Shown piece after piece: positions 11,326-23,500 of a stretch of 64,000 bases of DNA; within the stretch, counting starts at the first letter, position 1, and each line of letters opens with the position of its first letter. Source of the stretch: Dioscorea cayenensis subsp. rotundata. Taxonomy: Eukaryota > Streptophyta > Magnoliopsida > Dioscoreales > Dioscoreaceae. The notes under the pieces were generated by a model. The model had not been told where the DNA came from. It was given only the letters and a program-made list of their open reading frames with translations, and ran no database searches. The position numbers and the translations under genes were made by a program. The stretch lies in contig NC_052489.1 of the NCBI RefSeq assembly GCF_009730915.1, forward strand, positions 28,017,916 through 28,081,915, in the 5' to 3' direction.

Positions 11326-13507
11326 TTGCGTCTTTTTCGTTTCATGAATAAGAATCAAATTAAATATACAATTAAACAAATGGCATGCAAATAGTGGCCT
11401 TTTCTTCTTCTTTTTAAAAAAAGCGTATATATTATTCCCCTATTCAATTTGCATATCCATTTGAACTAATTCATTTGATTAAAAAAATAATTAAAATTAA
11501 TTAATAAACTCAAATTTATAACAAAATTTATCAACTTTTTAAAATTATCTTTATTAAAAATCTATCAATATTCTATTAGTTTTTCTCTTTATTTTAATAA
11601 TTATATTTTATTCTCTCTTTTAAAATGGTGTCTGGTTTTCTAAAAAAAATATTTCTTCTTTCATTATTTATTAAAAGTGTAAAAATACATTAAGATACTA
11701 ACCAAGTGTAAATATAAAAATTAGTAAAAAAAAAAAAACTTTTAAAACACAATATGTAAATAGTATCATTCTTTTTTAAGGAGTTTCATTAGATGAAAAA
11801 CTCTTGTATTTCCATGAAAATTTTCTACTTATTATTAATCACTTCATCCTGAAGCATCTGAGGCTCTAAAATGATAAGAGATGAAAGCTTCAATCACAAT
11901 GATCATTGATCAACGACAGCGTTGAACTTTTTGGGTCTTGCGCAAAGAAAGCTAGTGATCCCGGTGAAGATCTGACCTTCCCAAGCATCGCCTAGATTTC
12001 AAAGGAAGCCCAATCACACCTATGAGTTCTAACCTTAGTACGCCCAATCACACTTTAATGTTCCTTCCTTAGAAATGAATTTATTTATGTCATTTCAATC
12101 TACCGCTTTTGTGTTTCTTCTTTATTTTTGTTTAGTTGCCTTTTTTTTTTGTCTTTTTCACTCATTGTAAAACTCTATCTCCCCTCTTTCACATTTTGTA
12201 TGTTTTTTTCTTTTTGTTGAATTATCCTTGTTCCTATCTCTTGTTTTGTCTTTTGTATTGTTTCTCTATTTTCTCTTAATTAATAGTGATTTATCTTTTT
12301 TTTTAAAAAAAAAAAAATATTAATTTGAAAGATACACTCGAACCACTACGTCAATAACTTGATAAAGACCACCACCCTTTAATATTCTCTCATCTAAAGA
12401 ATATTTAATTATGTCCTTTTTCCACTTCAAATTAGTTCAATGAACACTAATTAAATATACAGACACATACAATTAATTAAAGTTCACCAATTTTACATGC
12501 TAATTTGAATAAATTTAATCACCCATTGCTCAAAACATTAGGCTTAATAATTCAAAAAAAATAAATAAAAGAGCTATAATTAACAAACCAAATGGTTGGT
12601 CTAACTAAAGTTGATCAATTAGAGTTTATTTAATTCTTGTATGGAGGTATTCATGAATCTATCAAATGGCAAAGCGATAGAACTCACCCACCGTCCAACT
12701 CAATGTAGGAAAGAAAGTCAAAGCAACAACAAGAAAAAGGTCTCTTTTCAAATGATAAAGAGATGGTGGACCAATACTCTTATTACTTTTTCCACAAATT
12801 GGAACTCAACTTCCTCCAAGCAACTAAAACATGCTTGTTTTACAGGTTATGTTTTTCAGAAAAACGGTGGAAGTCGTTGAATTATATGATTTGTTTATTT
12901 TTATCCATAAATTATATAAAATATATATATTTTTTATTTAATTTTAAAATAATATAAAATATATTCATTTTAATACATGAACTACAGAGATATATTAATA
13001 GAAATATTTAATTTTAATACATGAACTACTAAACAATATTAATATAATATTTTTAATCTTGACTTGCAACTAGTGTTATTTCTAAGAAGCCATTTGATCA
13101 TTTTGATTCAATGATTTATTTATTTCAGAGAATTTCTCAAAGGTTTTCTGAAACCACACAAATAAATATACAAGGCTAACCATCAACATTTCAGAAGAGC
13201 TGAGCTTGAGCATATAATTTTATTTCAAAATTGGTAAAACAAAAAATGAGCTGCTACATGATACAGATACAATGAAAAATGTTTGCAAGAGTGAATTACC
13301 AAAATAGATTGTATTATATATCTATATATCTATATATATATGCTATCATGACTTGTTTCTGAATTAAGTCCTTAATTTTTTTTTTTTTTGGGGGTTAAAT
13401 TACATGCATTATTTCGGTATCAGTTCTTTCATATGGTCGTTCTTGATTCACAGTTGCTGACCGTGCACTCAAACCACTCTCCGAATTACTGGAAAAATTA
13501 ACTACCT
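11326..13507. other. AT-rich intergenic DNA
   Basis: No gene was recognised. The block at about 11880-12315 is a T-rich sequence with scattered TTTTGTATTTT-like runs, ending in a T/A homopolymer near 12300-12320. It resembles the 3' tail of the LINE at the left of the window and may be another retroposon remnant. A 79-codon open frame at 12641-12880 has no support. Confidence 0.5.
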
Positions 13508-15825
13508 TCATCGTCTTCCTTTGAGCATATCTCTTAATTTGTTCTTGTGCTTTACATTGGACTGTTGTGGTTGTCTAGGATGGTACCCTTGTTTTGGAAG
13601 ATCATGAATCTCCATGACTTGAATTGTTCTTTGTTTCTTGGCTGCAGTTTACAGGGTAAAAAAAAACCAGTAAAAATCACCATCAATTCATTCTGAAAAT
13701 ATGACATATATATATGTATATATTTATATCTAACCATTCTCAGCTTGCTGATATCCTTCATGAAGCCTCCTCTTTGCAATCTCGAGCTTCGCTCGCACAG
13801 ATGCATCCTCAGAATTCTTTGATTTCTAAAGATATAGAAGAAACACATGACTTAAAGCCTTTACTTCAGTGTATTTATGTTCAGATATATCATATGTTTG
13901 CAAAAATGAGTACCTCGAGGGCTGGAGCAGGAGGGTTTCTTCTCTGAGTTCCAACGGGGTCTTGCCGATGCTGAGTTCTTACAAGAGAATTAACTTTAAA
14001 CTCAGAAGCTGGCCTTGAAGGTCTATTAATTTCATGAACGGTTGCAGGAGCCCGAGATTGCTTGTTGAAAGAAGAAGGTTGAGGCTTTGTTTGCCGACTC
14101 TTGTCTTGCATTGTTTGCTTGACTTCAGTTACGGGCCTCCTTGGCTGGCCTCGCGGTTCTAAAGGAGCTGAAATTTTGGGAGGCAGCTGCTTCCTTTCGG
14201 CATTATGGTTTTGATGTGAGATCCTTCCGTTGTGTTTTTCATGTGGAATCCTTCCATATTGGTTTTGCTCTGAAATCCTTCGGCCTGAGTTCTTTTCTTG
14301 TTGCCCGTTGGTCTGAAGATCTGCAAGAGAGAAAACACCACAGAATGATTGCATGAGTACACTAGAGCCATCTGAGAGTATAACAAAACAAAACAAGAAA
14401 AGAGATATTAGACTTACTTCCATCATCATCCAGGCCATCAAAGATCTACATCGCAGAATAATAAAAGGGAAGAGGAAAAACAGAATGACGTAAGTTAAGC
14501 ACAGGAAGAATATATTGAAGGATGGAAAATTTTAGGAAATTGTTAGCTACAAACCTTGGAGAGTTCAATTGGTGCTGTTTGGGTGGCCAGAAGAGCACCC
14601 TCATCAAGTGGAGGGAAAGGCAGCCCCTCTTCATCCTCTTCCTCAGCAGATATAATGACAGAATCCGGGGTACCATCTAACAGTTTCAAATTTATAAGTC
14701 GGCAAACTTTCAGCTTTCAATATACTGACATATTGAAAAGGTTCATTACCAGTGATGGTTGCAGTAGCATTTAACCACTGGCTGACCAAAATCTTCCACC
14801 CTCTGTAATCCAACGAACAAATTCATCAATGAACACATCAATCTTGGTCAAAACAACATATGGCATAAAGCACTTCAACTAGCTATATTCCTCTCATTAA
14901 GGTTAAAGAATTTTATGAAGCCATTGTAAAACTAACAAGCATCCTCATCAGTGATGAACCAAAAGGGCATAGAAAAGCAAACATCAAGGTTTCTGCAATA
15001 GCATCAATGGCAACTGAAACACAAAAGCCACTTATTATTATTTTCAGTTGGTATGGTGCCAATGAATCTTCTTTTGTTTCGAAGGCCAAAAACACTAGGT
15101 TTGCAAACAAATTGAATCCAGAACATCACATAGGTAATTGGTTTGACTACGCAAGGACTAATCATCACAACAACGAGCTCTCAGTAAGCAAGATTAGCAG
15201 TTAACATTCATGCACTTTGCTTAAATCTGGTACTAAATCTTTCCCAAACAATTCCAAACAATGCAAAAGTACTTACTCGATGAGAGTTCGAACAAGATGC
15301 CGGATCTTCTTTGAGCTGTGCCTCTTCAGTCCACTGACAGCCTTACCGATCTCTGTGGCCTGGAATCACAAGATTAGTCTAGTTGTCAAATTATCTTAAA
15401 TTTCTAAACAAAAAGAACACACAGTAAAAAGAAAACATTAAAGTTCAATCATACCTGCAAAGTCTCCACAGATAGCTGCATCAATTGCAGCCTTCTCAGT
15501 GAATCAAACAGCACCCCATCAGACTGAAAACACACAAGAACATCCAAACATCATTGTTATATAAAATGTTCAGAAATCCAAACTTCACAACAACAGAATG
15601 AGCTCCAAAACTAATTTAAATCCAAAAAACAAAGCAACATAATTATATCACATAGCACCTGATTCCATCTCAAAATAGAAACAAAAATCAAATAAGCATC
15701 CTTTAAGCATTCACCATAACAAGCTACAAAAACAAGTTCTGAATCCATGAATGCAAATAAATCCTAATTCATCGAAAAAAAGAGAGAAAAAATCATGATA
15801 AGAAATCCATTCTACAAGCATTCAT

Positions 15826-15860
<35 letters not shown>

Positions 15861-16359
15861 AATAGATTTGAAAGAAAAATCAAAATCAAAGCTTGGAGAG
15901 AACACAAACCTGTTCCTGATGATTCTCAAGCAACTCTTTGATCCTGAGAACCTCTCCAACCATTTGATTCTCTTCTTCAATTTCATCCGTAAGAGCTTCA
16001 GCCTCATCATAGCTATACTTACTCGGCAACCTATTCACCTCTTCACCCCTCCCACTAGTGCTCGTCTCGTTGCGTTCCTTCTCATCCTCACAACCTCTCT
16101 TACTCCTCTCCTCCTCCTCGTCTTCATCTTCATCTTCATCTTCATTTTCATCCTCCCCGACGACACGAACGGTGGGGTCAGTCTCCGGGCGGCGATGCGC
16201 GAAGAGAGTCACAGCGATTCCATCCCGTCTCAGAAGGAACTCCTCGGAATGATCGGAGGCAGCAACCATGATTGCCTTCTCAATCACATCAAAAATATCC
16301 GAGTTGGCGCTGCGGAAGAACCGTCTCCAGTAATCCATCGACGATGAACTCCCGGCCAT
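13508..16359 (-). CDS. MED26: Mediator of RNA polymerase II subunit 26 (MED26a/b-like)
   Basis: A nuclear Mediator-complex subunit linking activators to Pol II through a TFIIS N-terminal (LW) domain. Nine exons, read on the minus strand: 16359-15910, 15523-15455, 15359-15277, 14802-14750, 14676-14555, 14445-14418, 14320-13914, 13825-13735 and 13641-13508, giving 478 residues. The N-terminus MDYWRRFFRSANSDIFDVIE is characteristic of plant MED26a/b. An acidic run (residues about 63-78) separates it from the TFIIS-N helical bundle at about 115-225 (YDEAEALTDEIEEE, VGEVLRIKELLENHQ, LRRLQLMQLSVETL). A basic Gln/Arg/Pro-rich linker follows. The conserved tail includes KLEIAKRRLHEGYQQAENAK and KKQRTIQVMEIHDLPK. 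A (CAAG)n tract lies in intron 1 at 15829-15860. The start is the first ATG of the conserved N-terminus. Confidence 0.93.
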
Positions 16360-16814
16360 CTCGCTGCCGCTCGAGCTCGATCGGAAAACCGATCCAAGAC
16401 CCGGCTCCAATCACCGATCTCGATTCACAGCCCAAAATTCTCTCCGATTCAACGTTTTTTTTTTCAATCCGAAAACTCCAAACACCACCACAAAACCAAT
16501 CCAAAAAAAAAATCCAAAGGATCGAAAACCCAAATCCAAATTCCGATTCCCAGCGATCAACCCCACTCCAATGATCCAATCAAGAAAAAAAAAAAATTGG
16601 CAGATAATTTGTAGAAAAAAAAACACAAAAAGAAAAAACACCGATCACGAATTCATGCCCAACAACCTCCCGATGAAAAATCTAGTTTCAAATTATGATT
16701 AAAAGTTCTAAATTTGAGATCGTTCTCGTCGATGTTGTGAGAGGAGACCAATGCCTCAAAGAATGAGAAAGACCGAGAGATAGAGAGAGAAAGAGAGAAG
16801 AAAGAATGATAGAA

Positions 16815-16860
16815 AGAGAGAGAAGAGAGAGAAAGGGTCTTTCTCTCTCTTCTTCTCTCT
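16815..16860 (-). promoter_or_regulatory. GA/CT inverted repeat upstream of MED26, probable 5' leader
   Basis: A purine-rich run is followed by its pyrimidine complement around the loop GGT at 16836-16838. The stem is perfect for 14 bp (CTTTCTCTCTCTTC and its complement) and extends imperfectly to about 20 bp. It lies about 460-500 bases before the MED26 start codon. If transcribed it would form a strong hairpin; as DNA it is a GAGA-type tract. Confidence 0.45.
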
Positions 16861-17575
16861 GTAATTCTTTCTTTTTTTCCCCACTGATAGAGATATGTGC
16901 GTATTTCCTCATTAAGGACCAATTCCCAACACTCTCCCAAACTCACTGCTAAAATTTACAATTTATGTAATATTATTTTTTAAAAAAACTAACCTTTTGT
17001 TTTTAATAACGTATATATATGTATATATATTTGAGGGGGGTTTTTTTTTTTTTAGAAAATATAGTTAAAAAACCTTAATTTGTTATTAACTCAATTTAGT
17101 AAGATTGATCCGCATCCAAAGTTTGGTCAAAATTTTTGGTAACTTTTACATTCACTATGATTAATCTAACGATGCCAAATGTGGTCGTTTTTAACTGGAG
17201 CCGTTTATTTTATTGGCGATTGAGATGGACGGTGGGATTCGGCAGTGACTGATTGGACTGGAACGGAAAGGAACGGAGCGAGGGTTATAGGATGAAAGGA
17301 CACGAATTCTTCTCTAATGGTCCAGCTTGTACGCGGTTGGAAACAAACGGCGTTCTATTTATTTATTTATTTATTTTAATTTCAATTCTTGGAAAATTTT
17401 AATATGGCTGAGATTTTGAAGACTGGAGAGTACTTACCCGTTTTGTTATTTAATTTGAAAATAAATTAAATATGTTCCATTATTAATTAAACACTTGTTA
17501 TTAATAACACAGATATTTTAAAGCACGATGATGAGTAGATTATAAGGAAAAGCGCCCGTGTGGATCGGGTAAAGA

Positions 17576-17761
17576 ATGGCGGCCGTCTTTACGGATCCAT
17601 TAGCGGGCATGGATTTCGATCCGTTATGGAATAGGACAAAACCTCAAACAAACTTGACGGGAATTACGGGGATGCCACCAGAACTCCGGATAAAGACGAA
17701 GTTGCTGGAAAGCATCATCGTGGCACTGCCACCGGTGTACTTTGATTGGTTTGGAGAGTAA
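17576..17761 (+). CDS. Small orphan open reading frame, 61 codons
   Basis: It has an ATG start and TAA stop, and it is distinctly less AT-rich than its flanks. The peptide begins MAAVFTDPLAGMDFDPLW and ends VALPPVYFDWFGE. I recognise no family. It lies about 1.2 kb upstream of MED26 in the opposite orientation, with no visible splice partner. It could be a real micropeptide, a gene fragment, or chance. Confidence 0.25.
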   Translation: MAAVFTDPLAGMDFDPLWNRTKPQTNLTGITGMPPELRIKTKLLESIIVALPPVYFDWFGE

Positions 17762-19326
17762 TCTAGAAATAAAAAAATTTAGAAATTTGAATAATTGGAT
17801 ATTTACTAATTAATATCGAAATAAAAAAAATTAACTCGGCACAAGCCCAAAATGTTTATTGGATCAAAATCAACTATATCAAGTCAAAAACTATTGGTGA
17901 ACTCTCTCTCTCTCTCTCAAGCAACAAATTGAGTCAATGTAGACATTAAATACACCGAATCCATTGAACATGTCCACTGAAGACAATAGATCGCTAAATA
18001 TAAAATTAAAATAAAAAAATACACTGAAAATTCAGAGAATGTAGAAAGAGAACTTTATTTATGGTGCTCCATGTGACTTTTCCTTGATGGTGGCAAGGTC
18101 GTAATTTTGCAGAATTTAAAGCATCATGCATAAAATCTAATTAGTTTTATAAAGATGGGATACGCATCAAATTGTGTAGGATTACTTATGTTCTGATTAA
18201 ATGTGGAAATAATTGAATTCAACTTTCACATTGTCTTAATAAATTTACCTAACTAAACTTAAATGAATCAGATTTATTTATTCTACATTCAGACACTGCT
18301 AAATAACTCTTCATATCAGTGGGGAAAAAACTACTAACTATTAGAAAACCTCAAGAAGGAGAGGTGTTGGAGGATACAACCTGATCAGTACCAAAGAGCT
18401 ATTTTCACAGTTGAAATTTCTATAATTTAAGCAGAGGACAACCCTCTAAATTTGAAAGTAAGTGATGATAATAAAAGATAAAGTGAAACTGGAATATGGC
18501 AGATATTTCCAGAACTTACAAGGTAGAATAATACCTGTTCAAACAGCAATGTCATGATGTTGCTTCTGTAGAACCAGATTCCATTATTCCAACGCCCTCA
18601 TCCAAAAAAGTACATTAGTAGGCCAAACACATCCCCAGGTGTCTCTTTTCCAGAGAGAGAGAGAGAGAGAGAGAGAGCGCCATTAGTCAGAAGAGACTAT
18701 TTCTGTTTGTCATTCATTACAGTGAATTCTATCTCATAATCCAAAAAAAAGGATTCCCTTTTAACATGCCAAATGGGCAACTTGGCAATGGATAGAATCC
18801 TAAGCATTTAAACGCTACCTTTGTATAAGCCCCTTCATTTGATGCTCAAACTTCATTCCCAAATCTAGCTGCACAATTTGAAAGATAAAAAATCACCATG
18901 GCAATAAGAAGAAGTATCACAAAATAATAAATCTTTGCTGGCTTCACTGATATTTATTGCAGTTGCATGTGATGATCAGGTTATCCCAAAGTATCTGATT
19001 GGTGTTCCCAATGGAAGAGAAAGTACAATACCATTAAGCCCCATTTGTACTTTCACCAAGTCCATGCCTTCCTTCACAATGGACTGCATCATCAGCTTAT
19101 GCTGAGGATGAGAGGACAGGGCATGCTGGTGTAAGTATATGTATGGATGTAGCATAATCAAGAAACAATATGTCAAGTAAAATAACAAATTTGGCCTGGT
19201 CTTGCGTAAGGGCTAGGCAATTAATACTAAAACCACCCAGCATGTTATGTCTTGGCCTTATTTGGAGGGTTTTTACTTTTTCTTTCTGAAGCTTCTTCTC
19301 ATAAGGTTCTATAAATAGAGCCAAAG

Positions 19327-19480
19327 TCGCAATGGCTGAGTGGTCAAGCTATTTGACTCCCATGCGGAAAATTAAAGGTTCAACTCCCTCCCAATGTGTA
19401 GTTGAGGCATAAATAAGAGATGTGTGTATATGATGACTTGCCCACATTATCACTAAAAATAAATAAATAAAAACCAAAGA
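19327..19480 (+). mobile_element. tRNA-derived SINE-like element
   Basis: The 5' part carries pol III promoter boxes: an A-box-like ATGGCTGAGTGG at 19332-19343 and a B-box-like GGTTCAACTCC at 19378-19388. A roughly 90 base unrelated body and an A-rich tail (AAATAAATAAATAAAAA) follow. The short direct repeat CCAAAG flanks it (19321-19326 and 19474-19479) and may be the target-site duplication. The cloverleaf is incomplete, so this is not a functional tRNA. Confidence 0.6.
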
Positions 19481-20522
19481 AACAAACAAACAAAATAATA
19501 AGTACATAACCCTACCACCTTTTGCTTATGAAAGAACATGATAGCAACATTACCATATGTATTTCACTAGTTACTAAAGAAGCATTTGGTATGTGGCGTC
19601 GTTTTGGATATGCCCATGTTTGGTTTATGAATTTTCATTAAATTTCAAGCAAATTTGATTCTCATGGGTTTTACATTCCCTTAAAAATGGAAATCTTAAA
19701 TCTTCATCAATAGGAGGTATTGTCACAAGCCCTCTCGTGAAGAAAAATAACAATAAAAAAATATATTTAGACTTTATTTCATTAATTAAATTTTTTTAAC
19801 TATTATACCCCTATTTTGAATTTTACATCAAAATAACAAAAAAAATGCCTTTACATCTAAAACCGACAAAAAAGACCTTTCCTTCTATTTTATTTTTTAG
19901 TTTTAGTAAGTATATGACACAGTAGTTTGATCACTTCACTAATGAAAATAAGAATGAGAAATTTGGTTATTATAACTATAAAAATAAGCAAGGATAGTTT
20001 AGTCATTTTACTATATGAAAATATATGAAGATGTATTTCTAAGTTATTTCATTTTGTCATTATTCAAAAATCACACATAAGGGTATTTAGGTAATTCACA
20101 ATTTAGCCGTATCATATTCCTAATCCTCTTGTACTGAACCAAACAAATCAATATAACATCAGTCACCAATATCCCAATATGAACCAAATAAGTTAATATG
20201 ACACAAACATAAAAGTGGTTCTCCTCTTTACCTTCCTTGGTATCTAAATCAGTGGTGGAATGTCACGTTCTATGAACCAAACAAAAGTGTTGGCACCAAT
20301 TCTTTGTATTAGGAAAATTTTGAACTTAAAATAAAAACTTGAACAGAGCTAGTCAATTGCCAAGGAAGTCTTGAATCTTTTGATGAGCAGATAATCAAGT
20401 GAAGTTATAAGAGTGAAATTTTCAAAATATTTATACCTAAACTGGAAATTTTCTAAAATTAACATAATCAGTAACCAAGTAGAAAGATAAATGGGGGCAA
20501 AGAATAGTTTATACCTACACTG

Positions 20523-23500
20523 CTAAAATAATATCCTGTCCTGATAAATTTCTAATGCTTGAATGACCTTCCCAAGAAACAACTTCCTGTGCAATCGATA
20601 CCTGCAAATAAATATTGGTGGAGATTTTGTAACCAGCACCCATCAGTTCAAAAACTAAAATAGCAAAAACTTTGTTAAATACAAACCAGCAAGAGACTAA
20701 AAAGAACCCACATACTTGATTGCTGCTTCACGTGTTCTACTTTCTTCTGGGTCAGATTCTATAATAGAAGAGACAAAAGAGGAGAGAGGGTCCATCATCC
20801 ATCTACAAAGGCAATACAGATGAGCTGTAGGTTGGTTATGTGGGCGCACCTAGTAGTTGGAGATCTTGATCAGATGTAGTCTGAAATTCTGACAACATTT
20901 GATAACATTCTTCCTGCAACTCCCTAGCAGCTTTCCTCTCTATGCTTGGAACCATAGGCATATCAACATCAGTCCATATGGGCAATGTCCTTGCAGCCGC
21001 TATCACTGCTCCATCAACAAAGCTAGCATCTTGTTCATTTGTGAGGTGACCTGTAATATGGAAGAAAAACTTTAAACCTCATCAAGTTTCCATGACTTCA
21101 TATTTACCACAAATATGACAGTGAAATCCAAGCCACATACAGTTGTGATAGAATTCTTCTGGTAAGCCAGAGATGTTGAAGACTGATAAGAAGGAATCAA
21201 GGTGAATCTTTGAATTGCCTGAGAAATTTATTACATCCCAAGGATTCTGAAAAAGTGAGGCGCACACACACACACACACACATGACATCATTAAAAAGAA
21301 TAAAGAGAGTTGAATTGAAAATTTGCATAAATTCATCAACATTAAGAACGGTACCCAGGAAACATAAAAGAGTCCAAGGCCACCAGATCCAATGCACATG
21401 ATGTATTGGATATGCCAAGGCCTAGTGCTACCATAAGCTATATGGGCAATTTTTTGTGGTGGCTGGTATCCAAGTTGCTAATCAATAATTGTAGCAGGCA
21501 AGATATAATTCCACTTAACAACCACTCTAAAGATTAATGCATGGTAATTATTGGGTTAACAGGACTAACTCATATGATCAAACATTTCTTTAATAATGCC
21601 ATCATCTTTAGGGCTTTCCAAAGTTGTCATCACATTTTCATCAAACATAAAGCATGTTATCCTGGTTGAGTTTGTTAGAACCAAAATTCTGTAATTTAAA
21701 GAGTACATCCCAAATAGTTATTATTTATTAGTGTGTAGTGAGAATTGCTAACCATAGATTTGTTATCCTGTTGAGCCCCTATATTTCATACAGATTAAAA
21801 CCGCTTGCCATCATAAACAAACTAAACCCAATTGAATACTGTCTTCAACTAAGTTGAGAGAATTGATCAAATGGTCAAATATCTATAATGTCTTACATTA
21901 GAATAGGTAATCAAATATAGGTCACTGAGGGATATGAGAAGCAGTCCGTAATATTTAAGCAGTTGGTAGATCAATTAATTACAGAAGCAGTTCATTGCTT
22001 CTACCTAAACTATAAACAGCCAAAGGTTGTACCATTTGCACATTTCTCCTTGAAAAGAAATTCAAGTTACACTCTTAAGTGTCATCTTCATGTCCCTTCT
22101 CTACTTCACCCTACATCTTATGTTAGCTTTCAGACATAGGGCTACAATTACATAAAACTTTGTATCTCCAACTGTTTTACCTTTAAATATAGAAACAGTT
22201 TTCTTAGATTCACAATTTATTGGATAAACATTCTATATAGATCACAAATAAAAAGTGAATTGAGAATTACCGTAGGAGATGAAAACCCATATCTTTCCAT
22301 GAACATATTATTCTTCTTCCCACTCATATAGTTGATGGTCATCTGCCAATACAACAAATTAGTAACTAAATTAACTGTTATGTGGATAATTATAAAATAT
22401 GGCCAAGAATTGACACTAGACGAATTGTGGACATCAAGGTTTGTATGTGTTGACAAGGTGAGCATCAATACAGATCCATGCACTAACAACACGTGCACAA
22501 AAAATGATAAATGTCTGTACACACACACACACACACACACAAAGTACACAAGTCAGGCAAGGTAAAATGCATAACAAATACAAAGAGAAGGTGTTTGTTT
22601 TCAGTACATAAGCCAGGCATGGTAAAATGCATAACAAATACAAAGAGAAGGTGCTTGTTTTCAGTTTAAGCTCAAAGTGCTTGGATAATCAATGAGCAGC
22701 TTCATGGTTATTTACCTTTAAATGGAGACAAAAGTATTGCATATAATTAAAAGGGTTATAATTGCGCAAAGACTTTAACCTACAATTCATATTATTTATG
22801 AAATAGCAAGAAACATAAGATAAAATAAAACCAAATCGAGTCAAAGACTGCCTATGACAGCAAGGATCAATCCAGCAGAATTACAACCAACAGCCCGAAT
22901 ACAAGTTTCAAATCCATTACACAATTAAGTGGGCCATAGCGAGAAGGAAAGAAATAAACTCAAGTACCAGGTTAACCTGTAGGTATTAGTAAGTAAAACT
23001 TATGCTGACACAATAATCCTGTTCTATGTGTCAAGCTTTTGAGAAAAAAGTTTGTTTCTGTGAATAAAAAGCAAAGGAAGAAGGCTGCTCACACATGGAC
23101 TCACAATGATTAGTCAGGTTGTGGGAGTAGGAGTTTTCTCACTTTCATAGCCTAAACAATAGCTCTGTAATATGGATGGAGTTACATGCATAATCATGAA
23201 AATAGGCCTAGCTAGATACATAGAAGAGCATAGGGTCAAGTTCTTTAAGTTACTTTCATGTTATGTACTTTTTAATTGCTAGTATAATTCTTTCACTACA
23301 TTTTACCAAACATTCTGTACAGCTAGTCAGGCGAAACCACAAAATGAATATAATCCTAAATGCCAAACAATGGTTTCAATTAGTAAAAGTCAGCAATTCA
23401 ATCTTAACCATCAAACATTACCTCATCTCCTTTGCTAATTCTCTGTCCAGCATTGATCATCACCTCAAGCATACGGTCCTTGAATCTCCAATGGAGAAAA

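Larger units (their letters stand above)
16861..20522. other. Intergenic between MED26 and pTAC14
   Basis: No established gene. It holds one small open frame (17576-17761) and a tRNA-derived SINE-like element (about 19327-19480), both listed separately. A (GA)n tract lies at 18653-18677. A segment at about 19575-20300 has TTTGGTTTATGAA near its left end and TTCTATGAACCAAAC near its right end, which may be the termini of a decayed PIF/hAT-like MITE. The 3' UTR of pTAC14 should lie just left of 20523. Confidence 0.5.

Noticed and set aside
15868-16574. Plus-strand frames of 100-159 codons opposite MED26 exon 1
   Set aside because: They are Ser/Leu-rich mirrors of the acidic and basic MED26 coding sequence, with no domain match.
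19327-19400. A tRNA gene (Ser- or Leu-like)
   Set aside because: The A and B boxes are present, but the acceptor stem and anticodon arm do not fold properly and an A-rich tail follows, so it is a SINE-like derivative.
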